Source: Pedobacter sp. Leaf176
Lineage (GTDB): Bacteria > Bacteroidota > Bacteroidia > Sphingobacteriales > Sphingobacteriaceae
Direction: 5' to 3'
Assembly: GCF_001424305.1 (NCBI RefSeq)
Contig: NZ_LMPD01000001.1
Span: forward strand, 248,001-312,000
Length of the DNA stretch: 64,000 bases
Within the stretch, counting starts at the first letter, position 1, and every line of letters starts with the position of its first letter. This document shows, piece by piece, positions 54,215 through 63,942 of this stretch. The notes beneath the pieces are model-generated. The model was given only the letters and a program-made list of their open reading frames with translations, did not search any database and had not been told where the DNA came from. The translations under genes and the position numbers were made by a program.

Positions 54215-54847
54215 ATGGAAAAAGACATTTTAAAAGGAGAATCCAGAGATGGCTATGTAAAAATAGATCGTTATGATGAATCCAAAATCGAAGCTGTTGC
54301 AGCACATTATAAAGACATATTATCTCAATTGGGTGAAAACCCGGAGCGTGAAGGTTTGGTAAAAACACCTGAACGTGTTGCTAAAGCTTTACAATACCTA
54401 ACACATGGCTATGACTTAAAACCCGATGAGATTTTAAAATCAGCAATGTTTGAAGAAGATTACAGCCAGATGGTTGTGGTTAAAGATATTGAAGTTTATT
54501 CCATGTGTGAACACCATATGTTACCGTTTTTCGGCAAAGCGCATATCGCTTACATTCCAAACGGGCACATTGTTGGCTTAAGCAAAATTCCTCGTGTTGT
54601 GGATGCTTTTGCCCGTCGCCTGCAGGTGCAAGAGCGCTTGACGAATGAAATCAGGGATTGTATACAAAATACCCTAAGCCCTATGGGCGTTGCCGTAGTA
54701 ATGGAATGTAAACACTTGTGTATGGCCATGCGTGGTGTGCAAAAACAAAATTCTGTCACTACAACCTCCGCCTTTACCGGCACTTTTTTAAGCAACGATA
54801 AAACAAGGGCTGAGTTTTTGAGGTTAATTACAGCCAGTTTAGATTAA
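54215..54847 (+). CDS. folE: GTP cyclohydrolase I FolE
   Basis: 210 residues with the conserved core: [17 protein letters not shown], the zinc site in [22 protein letters not shown] and [14 protein letters not shown] (Cys, His, Cys), and [23 protein letters not shown]. It converts GTP to 7,8-dihydroneopterin triphosphate, the entry to folate, queuosine and biopterin pathways. It is cotranscribed with the PTPS-family gene upstream. The whole spacer to fabD is a repeat element. Confidence 0.97.
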   Translation: MEKDILKGESRDGYVKIDRYDESKIEAVAAHYKDILSQLGENPEREGLVKTPERVAKALQYLTHGYDLKPDEILKSAMFEEDYSQMVVVKDIEVYSMCEHHMLPFFGKAHIAYIPNGHIVGLSKIPRVVDAFARRLQVQERLTNEIRDCIQNTLSPMGVAVVMECKHLCMAMRGVQKQNSVTTTSAFTGTFLSNDKTRAEFLRLITASLD

Positions 54848-54931
54848 ACCCCCAACCCCTGAAGGGGAATAAGGGCATTAAAATTAATAATTTTAGAAAT
54901 AGTTAATTTCCCCTTTAGGGGATTAAGGGGT
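54848..54931. repeat. C/G-rich palindromic repeat forming the entire folE-fabD spacer
   Basis: CCCCCAACCCCTGAAGGGGAATAAGGG at the left (first 20 bases CCCCCAACCCCTGAAGGGGA) and TTTCCCCTTTAGGGGATTAAGGGG at the right (core CCCCTTTAGGGG) bound an AT-rich middle. The element runs from the folE stop to one base before the fabD ATG. It therefore supplies the fabD ribosome-binding region (AAGGGGT-ATG). It is the best match to the copy inside miaB. Confidence 0.78.
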
Positions 54932-55813
54932 ATGAAGGCATATATTTTCCCTGGTCAGGGAGCACAATTTGTAGGCATGGGCAAAGATCTCTATGAGAAT
55001 CCTAAGGCCGCAGAGTTATTTGAGAAAGCAAATGAAATTATCGGTTTCAGAATCAGCGACATTATGTTCGATGGAACAGATGATGAACTTAAACAAACCA
55101 ACGTAACGCAACCAGCAATATTTTTGCATTCGGTTATACTAGCAAAGGTTTTAGGTGATGATTTCAAACCGGATATGGTTGCCGGCCACTCCTTAGGAGA
55201 ATTTTCTGCTTTAGTTGCAGCCGATGCTTTGAGTTTCGAAGATGGGTTTAAACTGGTGATAGCACGTGCAAATGCCATGCAGAAAGCATGTGAGATACAG
55301 CCTTCAACAATGGCCGCAATTTTAGGCTTGAGTGATGATGTTGTAGAAAAAATTTGTGCTGAAATCGAAGAAATTGTGGTGCCGGCTAATTATAACTGCC
55401 CCGGACAATTGGTTATTTCAGGCAGTATAGAGGGAATTGATTTGGCGTGTGCAAAGCTAACCGAGGCTGGCGCTAAAAGGGCTTTAAAATTGAATGTTGG
55501 CGGTGCTTTTCACTCGCCTTTAATGGAACCTGCTAAAATCGAATTACAAGCTGCAATTGAAGCTACTAATATCTCCGCTCCGGTTTGTCCGATTTATCAA
55601 AATGTTGATGCGCAGCCATACACCGACCCGGCTCTAATCAAAAAGAACTTGATTAAACAATTGACCGGTGCCGTACGTTGGACGCAAACGGTTGAACATA
55701 TGCTGGCAAATGGTGCTACGGAATTTATAGAAGTTGGTCCTGGGAACGTTTTGCAGGGTTTAGTTAAGAAAGTTAGTCGTGATGCCGTGACAAGCAGCGT
55801 AAAAATCGCTTAA
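54932..55813 (+). CDS. fabD: Malonyl-CoA:ACP transacylase FabD
   Basis: 293 residues. The catalytic Ser is in VAGHSLGEFSAL and the His in GGAFHSPLM, with FPGQGAQFVGMG at the N-terminus and FIEVGPGNVLQGL near the end, all classic for FabD. It moves malonyl from CoA to acyl carrier protein for fatty-acid synthesis. It stands apart from other fab genes. Its leader is entirely a palindromic repeat whose AAGGGG could serve as Shine-Dalgarno. A hairpin follows the gene. Confidence 0.97.
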   Translation: MKAYIFPGQGAQFVGMGKDLYENPKAAELFEKANEIIGFRISDIMFDGTDDELKQTNVTQPAIFLHSVILAKVLGDDFKPDMVAGHSLGEFSALVAADALSFEDGFKLVIARANAMQKACEIQPSTMAAILGLSDDVVEKICAEIEEIVVPANYNCPGQLVISGSIEGIDLACAKLTEAGAKRALKLNVGGAFHSPLMEPAKIELQAAIEATNISAPVCPIYQNVDAQPYTDPALIKKNLIKQLTGAVRWTQTVEHMLANGATEFIEVGPGNVLQGLVKKVSRDAVTSSVKIA

Positions 55814-55837
55814 CAGTTCAATTAAAAGGAAATTCAG

Positions 55838-55863
55838 CGCCATAAACAAGACTGTTTATGGCG
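55838..55863 (+). terminator. Stem-loop after fabD
   Basis: CGCCATAAACA and TGTTTATGGCG pair perfectly (11 pairs) with a 4-base loop. The T tail is poor (TTGCTATTT), so termination efficiency is uncertain. Confidence 0.55.
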
Positions 55864-55901
55864 TTGCTATTTACCAATATTTAATATCTTTATAAAAATC
55901 G

Positions 55902-58900
55902 ATGAAATTGAGCTTTGGTGTTAAAATAAGATTTCTATTGCTTGTTTTGGGTTGCTGCCTCATTGCAACTTCCATTTCATTGAGTCGTTTTACAACAAAA
56001 GAAAAGCTTCTGGAGCGGGAAGCTAAAAAAGTTCAGCAAATCCTTCTTCTTAAGGAAGAAATAGTCGATAATTTCCTTTCGAATAAAAAACAAATTGCCA
56101 AAGCGAAGCAGTTTCATAATGAAGCAAAAAGCGCTTTAAATTTCCTGGCATCATATCGAACAAACGGAATTAATCTTCAGACCTTTCAAAATAATAAGCT
56201 TAAATACTGGAGTACAATCAGGATTTCAGATATAAATCCCAAGACAATTAAGGAAGGGAAATCGGTTTTATATTTATCTAACGGATATTACGAGGTAATA
56301 AAGAAAACGGATAAAGATTTTGTACTAATATTTTTAATAGCCATACAGTCGAAATACAGTGTTCCCGAAAACAAGTATTTCAGGAATGACATGGATCCAC
56401 TATTATCTGATTCAAAGATCATAACACTTTCCGCGTATAATGATAAAGATGCTTACTCAATTATTAGTAAAGACAAAACATTTTTATTTGAATTAAAAAT
56501 AAAACCGGGCTATACGGACGATTATTATTCCGATATCCAGCTATGGCTTTTTATAGCTGGTATTTTATGCATTTGTATGTTTTTCAATTCGCTTTGCTCA
56601 TTTCTGGCAAGGCGTGGGTATCTGGTTTCTGCAAGCTTGTTGTTTTTGGCTTTTTTTATAGTAGGGCGTTTAACGGATATTAACTATGGCTGGTTCAATC
56701 ACCATTTTCCGTTGGAATTATTTGACCCTAAAATATATGCCGCTAACGACCTGATGCCTTCGCTGGGCGATTTCCTTATGAACGTATTAGCAGCGACATG
56801 GTGGCTTTTATTTGTTTACAATCATAAAGAGCAATATCAATTCGCGGATTGGATAAAACGTAACAAATTCTTGGGATTATTTATCCATTGCACTTTACTC
56901 ATCAATATTGCATTGATCGCATTTTTCATTGACGATTTATTTTTCGGTCTGATTAACAATTCAAAAATCAATTTCGACATTATCAACATACTTAAGTTAA
57001 GTGGAAACAGTTGGGTAAGTATCGTGATTTTGTGTTTAGCCTGGTTTCAAATCTATCTCATTACAATAATATCAATTGAAATAGGTAAACAGTTAAACGT
57101 AACCAATAGGGAGCGACTAATGCTGTTCTTAGCGGGCTTTGGAATAGTTTTTATTTATAAATTAACGACCGAATTCACAGCATTTTTCATTGTTTACTCA
57201 TTGGTTCTCCTCATTATTGGTAGAATATCATATGTAAAAGGAAAATATTTTTCTACTGGTCTGCTTGCGATTTTGTTTTTTTGCCTGGCCTTCAATACGT
57301 CCATTAAATACATAAAATATAAAGATATTAAGGAACGTAGCGAGCGCGAGCTACTTGCCAGAAAAGTACAATCATCAGATGATCCGAATGCAATTATTGC
57401 ACTTAGCAAGCTAGAGCGGCAATTACTTGAAGATGAATTTTTAGTCAGGTATTTCGCAAATAACAGCGTAGTGAACTTCCCAAGACTTAAAAACCACATT
57501 AAGGGTTATTTAGATGGATATTTAAGTCGTTACGATTATAACATATATGATTATGATAAGTTCGGAAGCGCGATAAATGAATCAGAAGCTCAACCGATAC
57601 AGAAATACAAGCGGCTTGTGGAGTCCGGGTCTGTAAAAACAGAGGCATCTAATTTTTTCTACCAGGTTAACAACACGTTCGGTTACCAGGACTATTTTGG
57701 AATTATCCCGGTCGTAAAAAATAACGGTTTACTTGGTACATTAATTATAGAGTTGCATTCCAAACCTTATAATTATAACAATCGCTTACCCGATCTTCTG
57801 GCGGATCAGAAATACAATAAAGATGAGGAATTTAAAAATTACTCCGTCGCATTATACAATAATGATAAATTGCTTAACCAATCAGGTACATATACCTATC
57901 CGCTGGATGGAAGCATTTACAAGGGTAAGTTAAATGATTTTGTGATCGCTAACGATAATGAATTACGTTATAGTCACTTAATATTTAAGCCCAGCAACAG
58001 CAAAATGGTTATAATCAGCAAGGAAAAGGTTGGTTATCTGGAGCGGCTGGCTGCACTTTCTTTTTTCTTTTTGGTTTTCATAATATTTAGTATAATGCTC
58101 TATGGTCTGGTTTGGCTTATTAAAAACCTCGATGATGACAGGATAGGTTGGTTCAGCATTAACCGCTCCCTGATGATTAATGCAAATAAGATTCTATATA
58201 AAACACGTATTCAGGTTACAATCATTTTAACTGTTGTTGCAACGCTACTCGTTGTAGGCTGGACAACGTATGGGTATATGAATGTAGAATATCGTGGTCA
58301 GCAAGACGTTTTGATAAAGGATAAAATCAGGAAAGTTCAGCAAAATTTTGAAAAGCAAATATTTAACGACGGAGAAATAAATACAGATGAAAATGCAATA
58401 GCTGATTTTAATAACTTCGCAGACATTAACAGCGCGGATTTAACTCTTTATGATACCCTAGGAAATGTCATAATGACCACCTATCCGAAACTGTACAATT
58501 TCAAGATAATCGGGCGTAAGATGGGTCCGAAAGCATACCTGAACCTGAAGGGGCTCCAACGGTCGGAGTTTATTAATCAGGAAGAGAAAATAGGTAATCT
58601 GACATATGCAGCAGCCTATGCACCGGTAAAGAATGCGCAAAATAAAACAATAGCTTTTATTGGTCTGCCCAATTACTCCAACGAAGATGAATATAAGGAT
58701 AAAATAGCTCTTTTTGTAAGTAACCTGATAAATTTGTATGCCCTGGTTTTTGTGGCAATTGGCGTATTGGCAGTTTTTCTTGCTAATCAGATCACAAATC
58801 CGCTAACGTTTCTACAGGAAAGTTTTAGCAGAACTAAGATAGGACAAAAAAATGAACCTATCGTTTGGCGCAGGCACGATGAAATTGGTTCGCTGATTAA

Positions 58901-59630
58901 AGAGTATAATAACATGATTGCTGCTTTGGAAGACAGTGCGATGAAGTTGGCACGTTCTGAGCGGGAAAGTGCTTGGCGGGAGATGGCAAAACAAGTTGCG
59001 CATGAGATTAAAAACCCACTTACACCTCTTAAACTTGGTGTACAGTTGTTGGAAAAATCCTGGAAAGAAAAAGACCCGAACTTTGAGATTAAGTTCAATA
59101 AATTTAGTAAATCCTTTATTGAACAGATTGAAAGCTTGTCTAAAATTGCATCCGAATTCTCTAATTTCGCGAGAATGCCAGATACTAAATTAGAACAGAC
59201 AGCAGTGCTTGCTGTTATTGAGCAAGCCAGAGAGGTTTTTAAAAGTGCTGAGAATGTTGATATCAATATTGTAAATAAATCCCAGATAAATATTTACATT
59301 CAGGCAGATAAAGATCAATTACTTCGCTCCTTTAATAATCTTTTTAAAAATGCTATTGAAGCTAATGATGATGGAGGTGACTGTTCAATTAATGTTTTGA
59401 TTTACAATGATAATAGAAATGCATATATAGAAATTGAGGATAATGGTAAAGGCATTCCGGTTATCCTGCACGATAAGATATTTGTACCGAATTTTACTAC
59501 AAAAACGTCTGGTACTGGTTTAGGATTGGCCTTCGTGAAACAGGCCATCGAAAATGCAGGCGGGAATATCAGCTTTACTTCTGTTACCGGTAAAGGAACA
59601 ACGTTTTATTTAAACTTTCCATTAGTTTAA
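55902..59630 (+). CDS. Giant NtrY-like membrane histidine kinase
   Basis: 1242 residues. It has an N-terminal membrane helix and an extracytoplasmic part (about 30-205), a block of roughly eight membrane helices (about 210-475), a second extracytoplasmic region, a helix near 705-730, another near 765-785, a third sensor region, and a helix before HAMP (about 945-1000). HisKA has His1034 in KQVAHEIKNPLTPLKLGVQLLEKSW, the NtrY signature. HATPase has NLFKNAIEAND, DNGKGIP and GTGLGLAFV. No response regulator is adjacent. The multi-helix core suggests sensing in or through the membrane; the signal is unknown. Confidence 0.9.
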   Translation: MKLSFGVKIRFLLLVLGCCLIATSISLSRFTTKEKLLEREAKKVQQILLLKEEIVDNFLSNKKQIAKAKQFHNEAKSALNFLASYRTNGINLQTFQNNKLKYWSTIRISDINPKTIKEGKSVLYLSNGYYEVIKKTDKDFVLIFLIAIQSKYSVPENKYFRNDMDPLLSDSKIITLSAYNDKDAYSIISKDKTFLFELKIKPGYTDDYYSDIQLWLFIAGILCICMFFNSLCSFLARRGYLVSASLLFLAFFIVGRLTDINYGWFNHHFPLELFDPKIYAANDLMPSLGDFLMNVLAATWWLLFVYNHKEQYQFADWIKRNKFLGLFIHCTLLINIALIAFFIDDLFFGLINNSKINFDIINILKLSGNSWVSIVILCLAWFQIYLITIISIEIGKQLNVTNRERLMLFLAGFGIVFIYKLTTEFTAFFIVYSLVLLIIGRISYVKGKYFSTGLLAILFFCLAFNTSIKYIKYKDIKERSERELLARKVQSSDDPNAIIALSKLERQLLEDEFLVRYFANNSVVNFPRLKNHIKGYLDGYLSRYDYNIYDYDKFGSAINESEAQPIQKYKRLVESGSVKTEASNFFYQVNNTFGYQDYFGIIPVVKNNGLLGTLIIELHSKPYNYNNRLPDLLADQKYNKDEEFKNYSVALYNNDKLLNQSGTYTYPLDGSIYKGKLNDFVIANDNELRYSHLIFKPSNSKMVIISKEKVGYLERLAALSFFFLVFIIFSIMLYGLVWLIKNLDDDRIGWFSINRSLMINANKILYKTRIQVTIILTVVATLLVVGWTTYGYMNVEYRGQQDVLIKDKIRKVQQNFEKQIFNDGEINTDENAIADFNNFADINSADLTLYDTLGNVIMTTYPKLYNFKIIGRKMGPKAYLNLKGLQRSEFINQEEKIGNLTYAAAYAPVKNAQNKTIAFIGLPNYSNEDEYKDKIALFVSNLINLYALVFVAIGVLAVFLANQITNPLTFLQESFSRTKIGQKNEPIVWRRHDEIGSLIKEYNNMIAALEDSAMKLARSERESAWREMAKQVAHEIKNPLTPLKLGVQLLEKSWKEKDPNFEIKFNKFSKSFIEQIESLSKIASEFSNFARMPDTKLEQTAVLAVIEQAREVFKSAENVDINIVNKSQINIYIQADKDQLLRSFNNLFKNAIEANDDGGDCSINVLIYNDNRNAYIEIEDNGKGIPVILHDKIFVPNFTTKTSGTGLGLAFVKQAIENAGGNISFTSVTGKGTTFYLNFPLV

Positions 59631-59631
59631 A

Positions 59632-60534
59632 TTACCTTAATTCTAACTGCGCTTTACCCATTGTGGCACTGTCAGTATATAAAATTACGGTATAAATGCC
59701 CTTGATATAAGGCTTCGGATTAGTCCAATCTATCGTATAGGTGCTGTTGTCGTTATTATAATCTATAAATATAGAGTGGGTGTATTGCATTTCCTGCCCC
59801 TCGGCTTCAAATCGATTGCCCTCATCTGCCAGTAAGTTTCCAGCAGGATCGAAAACCCTGATGAAAATATTATGATGACCTTTTTCTGCCAGCTCATTTG
59901 GTATAATGCTAAAACGTATGCTTAGTTTTTCTGCCGCTGATGATTTATTAACTTCTATTTTTCTGCCCGAAGATTTAGTTCTGTAAGCGACGATTTCGGC
60001 TTTTTGTATCTTTAAAATAGCTGCGGTTTTCACTTTTGCATTTAAATTGGAATTTTCATTTGCCAGATTATTTGCTCTTTCATTTGCAGTCCTGACGGAG
60101 TTTTCCAAACTATCTTTCGTAGATTTTAAAAAGAGAAATTCTTTTTCAAGCGATATGATTTTTTTATTGTAATTGTTTACGAATGTTTGAAGTTCGGCAA
60201 CTTTTTTTCTGGCGTCCTCTAAATCTGCTTGCGTAATCTTATCATTTTCAAGTGAACGTTTTAGAGATTCGATTTCTTTTCTCGCCAGGTTTTGTTCTTC
60301 AATCAGCTTTTCGTTGAGATCCAGGTTAAGCGCATTAACTTTATCCAGTTCAACTTCGATTTTTTCAACTTCTAACCTAAGTTTATCTTTTTCTGCGCTC
60401 ACCGTAACCAACCGGCTACCTTGTTGCCTGTCTTTAAAAAACAAATATCCATTTGTACCAATTAAAGCTGCTATTACAATTATGAGGAAGTAAATTTTAT
60501 TTCTATCGCCTTTGTTAACGTTTGTTGGTTCCAT
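59632..60534 (-). CDS. Membrane-anchored coiled-coil protein, hypothetical
   Basis: 300 residues. One N-terminal membrane helix is at about 14-33, then a long coiled coil (about 45-165, rich in E, K, L and N), then a beta-rich C-terminal domain of about 120 residues (LSIRFSIIPNELAEKGHHNIFIRVFDP...GIYTVILYTDS). I do not recognise a named family, though proteins with this layout occur in Bacteroidota. It is convergent with the giant kinase (one base apart). The protein is probably in the periplasm, tethered to the inner membrane. Confidence 0.72.
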   Translation of the reverse strand: MEPTNVNKGDRNKIYFLIIVIAALIGTNGYLFFKDRQQGSRLVTVSAEKDKLRLEVEKIEVELDKVNALNLDLNEKLIEEQNLARKEIESLKRSLENDKITQADLEDARKKVAELQTFVNNYNKKIISLEKEFLFLKSTKDSLENSVRTANERANNLANENSNLNAKVKTAAILKIQKAEIVAYRTKSSGRKIEVNKSSAAEKLSIRFSIIPNELAEKGHHNIFIRVFDPAGNLLADEGNRFEAEGQEMQYTHSIFIDYNNDNSTYTIDWTNPKPYIKGIYTVILYTDSATMGKAQLELR

Positions 60535-60739
60535 TTGAATATACTCAGTCGTTTCTGTTAATATATTATGTTCTCATAGTTAGTGGTAACATATTTTGAG
60601 GTAGTTTAGATTTGTAACAAATTAAAATTTTTGATAGACTTATATAAGTTTTTTAAAAAAAATCGTTTACTTGCTAAAGTTCAAATTGTATTATTATTTG
60701 AGCAAACAGGTCATAAAAGTAAAAAAACAGACAGAAATA

Positions 60740-62284
60740 ATGCTTAGAAACTTCCTATACGCAGTTTTATCTATAACTATACTGCCTTATATATTAAATG
60801 CTCAACCAATATCAAAAATTGCACCAAAAAGAGAGTTTAGAGGGGTTTGGGTAGCAACTGTTACCAATATTGACTGGCCATCCCGGCCCGGACTCACAGT
60901 CGATCAGCAAAAACAAGAACTTATCGGAATTTTAGAGCGGCACAAAGCACAAGGTATTAATGCAATACTGCTGCAAGTACGTCCAGCCGCTGATGCCTTT
61001 TACGCGAAAGGCCGTGAACCCTGGAGCCAATGGCTCACCGGGAAGCAAGGCTTGGCACCTGCACCAGGCTATGATCCTTTAGAGTTTGCCATAAAAGAAG
61101 CTCATTTCAGAGGGATGGAGCTGCATGCATGGTTTAATCCTTACCGAGCGAGTATGAATGTGATAACGCGCCTGAGTGATGACCACATTACAAAAAAACA
61201 CCCGGAATGGTTTTTTACCTACGGTGGCAAGAAACAGTTCGATCCCGGGATTCCGGATGTGAGGCAATACATCACGCAGGTAATTTTAGATGTCGTTCGA
61301 AATTATGACGTTGATGGCATTCATTTTGACGATTACTTCTATCCTTATCCTATTGAAGGACAAAGAATTGATGACGGATCTACATTTTACAAGTACCCTA
61401 ATAATTTTTCAGATATAAAAGACTGGAGGAGAAATAACGTCGATTTATTAATTAAGATGGTTGATGATAGCGTACATCATTATAAAAAATACGTGAAGTT
61501 TGGTATTAGTCCTTTTGGTATTTGGAGGAATAAATATGAAGATCCTGAAGGCTCTGAAAGCAGGGGGCTTTCCAATTTTGCAGAGCTTTATGCCGACAGC
61601 CGTAAGTGGATAAAGGAAGGTTGGGTAGACTACATCAACCCTCAGATATATTTCCATTTCAGTAAAAAGGTAGCGCCTTTTGGCGTTTTATTAAATTGGT
61701 GGAGTAACAATGCTTATGGCAGGCATGTTTACGTTGGCCATGCTGCCTATTTAATTAATTCAAGAGCAGAAGCGGCCTGGAGAAATCCTTCTGAAATTCC
61801 AAATCAGATTAGAGCTTTGAGAGAGAATAGCCGCATTCAGGGCAGTGTTTATTTTTCTTCCAAATCATTAAGTACGGTCGGCCGATCGCTTGGAGATTCC
61901 TTGAAAATGGATTTGTACAAATACCCGGCCTTACCACCACAAATGCCATGGTTAGACGAAACGCCTCCAAATGAACCTCAACTATTAACTGCCGATGCAC
62001 TGAAAGATGGCGTGCATTTGAACTGGCAAATGCCATTGAAGGCTAAGGATGGAGAAACTGCCGCAGGCTTTGTTATCTATAGATTTGCAGAAGGCGAAAA
62101 GATATCCATACTTGATCCTAAAAATATTCTTAGGATCTGTTTTGAAAACTACCTTTCATTTATCGACACAACAGCTGAAAACGGAAAACGATATAGTTAT
62201 ATGGTAACGGCATTAGACAGACTGAAGAATGAAAGCGAACCAAGTGGTCCGGTTGGCGTGGAAATCCCTTTGGCCAAAGAATAG
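60740..62284 (+). CDS. GHL10-family glycoside hydrolase-like protein (DigH-type)
   Basis: 514 residues from the ATG at 60740. This start gives a proper signal peptide (MLRNFLYAVLSITILPYILNAQ); the TTG at 60671 would add 23 residues before it. The (beta/alpha)8 core of PF02638 has REFRGVWVATVTNIDWPS, LLQVRPAADAFY, HAWFNPYRAS, VDGIHFDDYFYPYP and ISPFGIWRN. A fibronectin-like C-terminal domain (HLNWQMPLKAKD...GFVIYRF) follows. E. coli DigH of this family cleaves denuded peptidoglycan glycan strands, so a cell-wall role is likely but inferred. Confidence 0.9.
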   Translation: MLRNFLYAVLSITILPYILNAQPISKIAPKREFRGVWVATVTNIDWPSRPGLTVDQQKQELIGILERHKAQGINAILLQVRPAADAFYAKGREPWSQWLTGKQGLAPAPGYDPLEFAIKEAHFRGMELHAWFNPYRASMNVITRLSDDHITKKHPEWFFTYGGKKQFDPGIPDVRQYITQVILDVVRNYDVDGIHFDDYFYPYPIEGQRIDDGSTFYKYPNNFSDIKDWRRNNVDLLIKMVDDSVHHYKKYVKFGISPFGIWRNKYEDPEGSESRGLSNFAELYADSRKWIKEGWVDYINPQIYFHFSKKVAPFGVLLNWWSNNAYGRHVYVGHAAYLINSRAEAAWRNPSEIPNQIRALRENSRIQGSVYFSSKSLSTVGRSLGDSLKMDLYKYPALPPQMPWLDETPPNEPQLLTADALKDGVHLNWQMPLKAKDGETAAGFVIYRFAEGEKISILDPKNILRICFENYLSFIDTTAENGKRYSYMVTALDRLKNESEPSGPVGVEIPLAKE

Positions 62285-63427
62285 TTAAACTTTAATAATA
62301 ATATTTTTTTTATACATAAAATACAGCAATACATAGAATCCAAGTACATAGGTTATTGCCCAAACCAATGAGGCATTGACAGGTGAAAAAAATGGCAAAT
62401 AACACGTTTCGTAGAAACGGACTAATAAGCCTGTTTTTGTGCCATCGGGATTGACTAACTGTATCAGGTTAAGTACACGGGGCATTAAACCTGCAAGAAA
62501 GAAAACGGTTATCGCGTTTACGCCATAAATAACAAAAGGTGTAGTGAATCTTTTGTAGCCCTGAACGTCAATAATCCAGTAACATAATGCAAAAGCAACT
62601 GAAGCCAGACCGCCTGTGTATAAAACATAGGAGCTGGTCCAAAGCGATTTGTTAATAGGAAATTGTAAATCCCAGAGTAAACCCAGAACAATTGCAACGA
62701 TGCCAGCGCTAAACAGCCATGCAACCTTAGTTGGGTTATCTACATCTTTTCTACGCATCCAGATGCCAGCCAATAGGCCGAATAAACAAGTTCCGATAGC
62801 GGGTAATGTGCTTAAAATGCCTTCCGGATCCCAGGTTTTTGATGAAGCCCATGTATGTGCCTCTGTTAAAATGAGCCTGTCGAGCCATGCGGCGAGATTG
62901 GTTTCTTGTTCCATGTTTGGATAACCGACGCCCGGAACAGGCACAAATGCCATCAATGCCCAGTAAATGGCAAGGATTATAATTAATGTTTTAAATATTG
63001 TTCTTGTAGATGCTTTTAAAAAAATTATGCTGCTGATGATAAATACAATACCAATGCGCTGAAGTACACCTAACAACCTTACCGTTTGTAATGCATGTGC
63101 AGGATCATTAAGTAGTTTACCAAAAATGGCCAGAAAAAAGCCTAAAAAATATAGTATTAAACCGCGCTTAACAGCTTTTATAATGGTTTTTCTATGTGTA
63201 GACGGATCTGACTTGCTGCTGCTCATGGCGAATGCAATCGATATACCAACTATCCAAAGAAAGAAAGGAAAAACCAAATCAGTTGGTGTGCACCCATTCC
63301 ATTCCGCATGTTCCAAAGGAGCATAGATATGGCCCCAGCTACCAGGATTATTAACTAAAATCATGGCGGCTACCGTAAAACCCCTTAAAAAATCGAGGGA
63401 TAGTAAACGCTGTCTTGGATGAATCAT
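62285..63427 (-). CDS. HGSNAT/NagX-like transmembrane acyltransferase (DUF5009)
   Basis: 380 residues with about ten to eleven membrane helices. The opening RLLSLDFLRGFTVAAMILVNNPGSW and the following CTPTDLVFPFFLWIVGISIAFA are characteristic of the heparan-alpha-glucosaminide acetyltransferase-like family. Such proteins transfer acetyl groups to sugars across the membrane; NagX-type members occur in amino-sugar use. The neighbour is a GHL10 hydrolase, convergent and directly abutting, so a linked role in cell-wall sugar handling is possible but unproven. Confidence 0.88.
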   Translation of the reverse strand: MIHPRQRLLSLDFLRGFTVAAMILVNNPGSWGHIYAPLEHAEWNGCTPTDLVFPFFLWIVGISIAFAMSSSKSDPSTHRKTIIKAVKRGLILYFLGFFLAIFGKLLNDPAHALQTVRLLGVLQRIGIVFIISSIIFLKASTRTIFKTLIIILAIYWALMAFVPVPGVGYPNMEQETNLAAWLDRLILTEAHTWASSKTWDPEGILSTLPAIGTCLFGLLAGIWMRRKDVDNPTKVAWLFSAGIVAIVLGLLWDLQFPINKSLWTSSYVLYTGGLASVAFALCYWIIDVQGYKRFTTPFVIYGVNAITVFFLAGLMPRVLNLIQLVNPDGTKTGLLVRFYETCYLPFFSPVNASLVWAITYVLGFYVLLYFMYKKNIIIKV

Positions 63428-63543
63428 TTCCGGGTTGGTTAAGTTAAGCCAACTAATTTAGAATATTGTTTTTATAAAGAGAAATATCTTCCGAGTCTTC
63501 TTAAATCAAACATCCGATTCTACATGGCAGGAACAAAGGAGAC

Positions 63544-63864
63544 TTAGAATGTTTTAATTTTAAGTTGCCTGGAGTTTATGATCTGCAATAAAGCCACTAA
63601 GTCTTTAAACCATTCTAAGACTTCGACTTTATTAATTAAGGTAGATTCATTTAAAAGAAAGGTATTGTAAGAGGAATAGTTATAGTCCTCTAGTTTTTCG
63701 GCTAAACCCGCTTTGATGGGTTAACTGAAGATTTCTGTGTATGGAGTTACATATTTTTTAAACTGATTGAGAAAGTATTTATAGTTACGCTCTTCAAAAA
63801 AGATTAAATTTTTATTATTTCCACGATTGTAAATGTGATAACTACCTTTTTCCTCTATTTTCAT
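63544..63864 (-). pseudogene. Remnant of REP-associated tyrosine transposase (RAYT)
   Basis: The minus-strand reading begins MKIEEKGSYHIYNRGNNKNL and continues FFEERNYKYFLNQFKKYVTPYTEIFS, the standard RAYT/Y1 N-terminus. A TAA (63721-63723) follows. Then, in the same frame, comes PIKAGLAEKLEDYNYSSY and TLINKVEVLEWF, the standard C-terminus of the same family. The middle part, with the HUH metal site and catalytic Tyr, is deleted. It is clearly dead. A long palindrome lies about 80 bases upstream of its start. Confidence 0.88.
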
Positions 63865-63942
63865 ATTTAAATGGATATTAAATTAAAATAGGGAAGATTG
63901 AATATAGCTTTTTTAAAAGAAAAAGCTAAAAACTAAGGGGAA

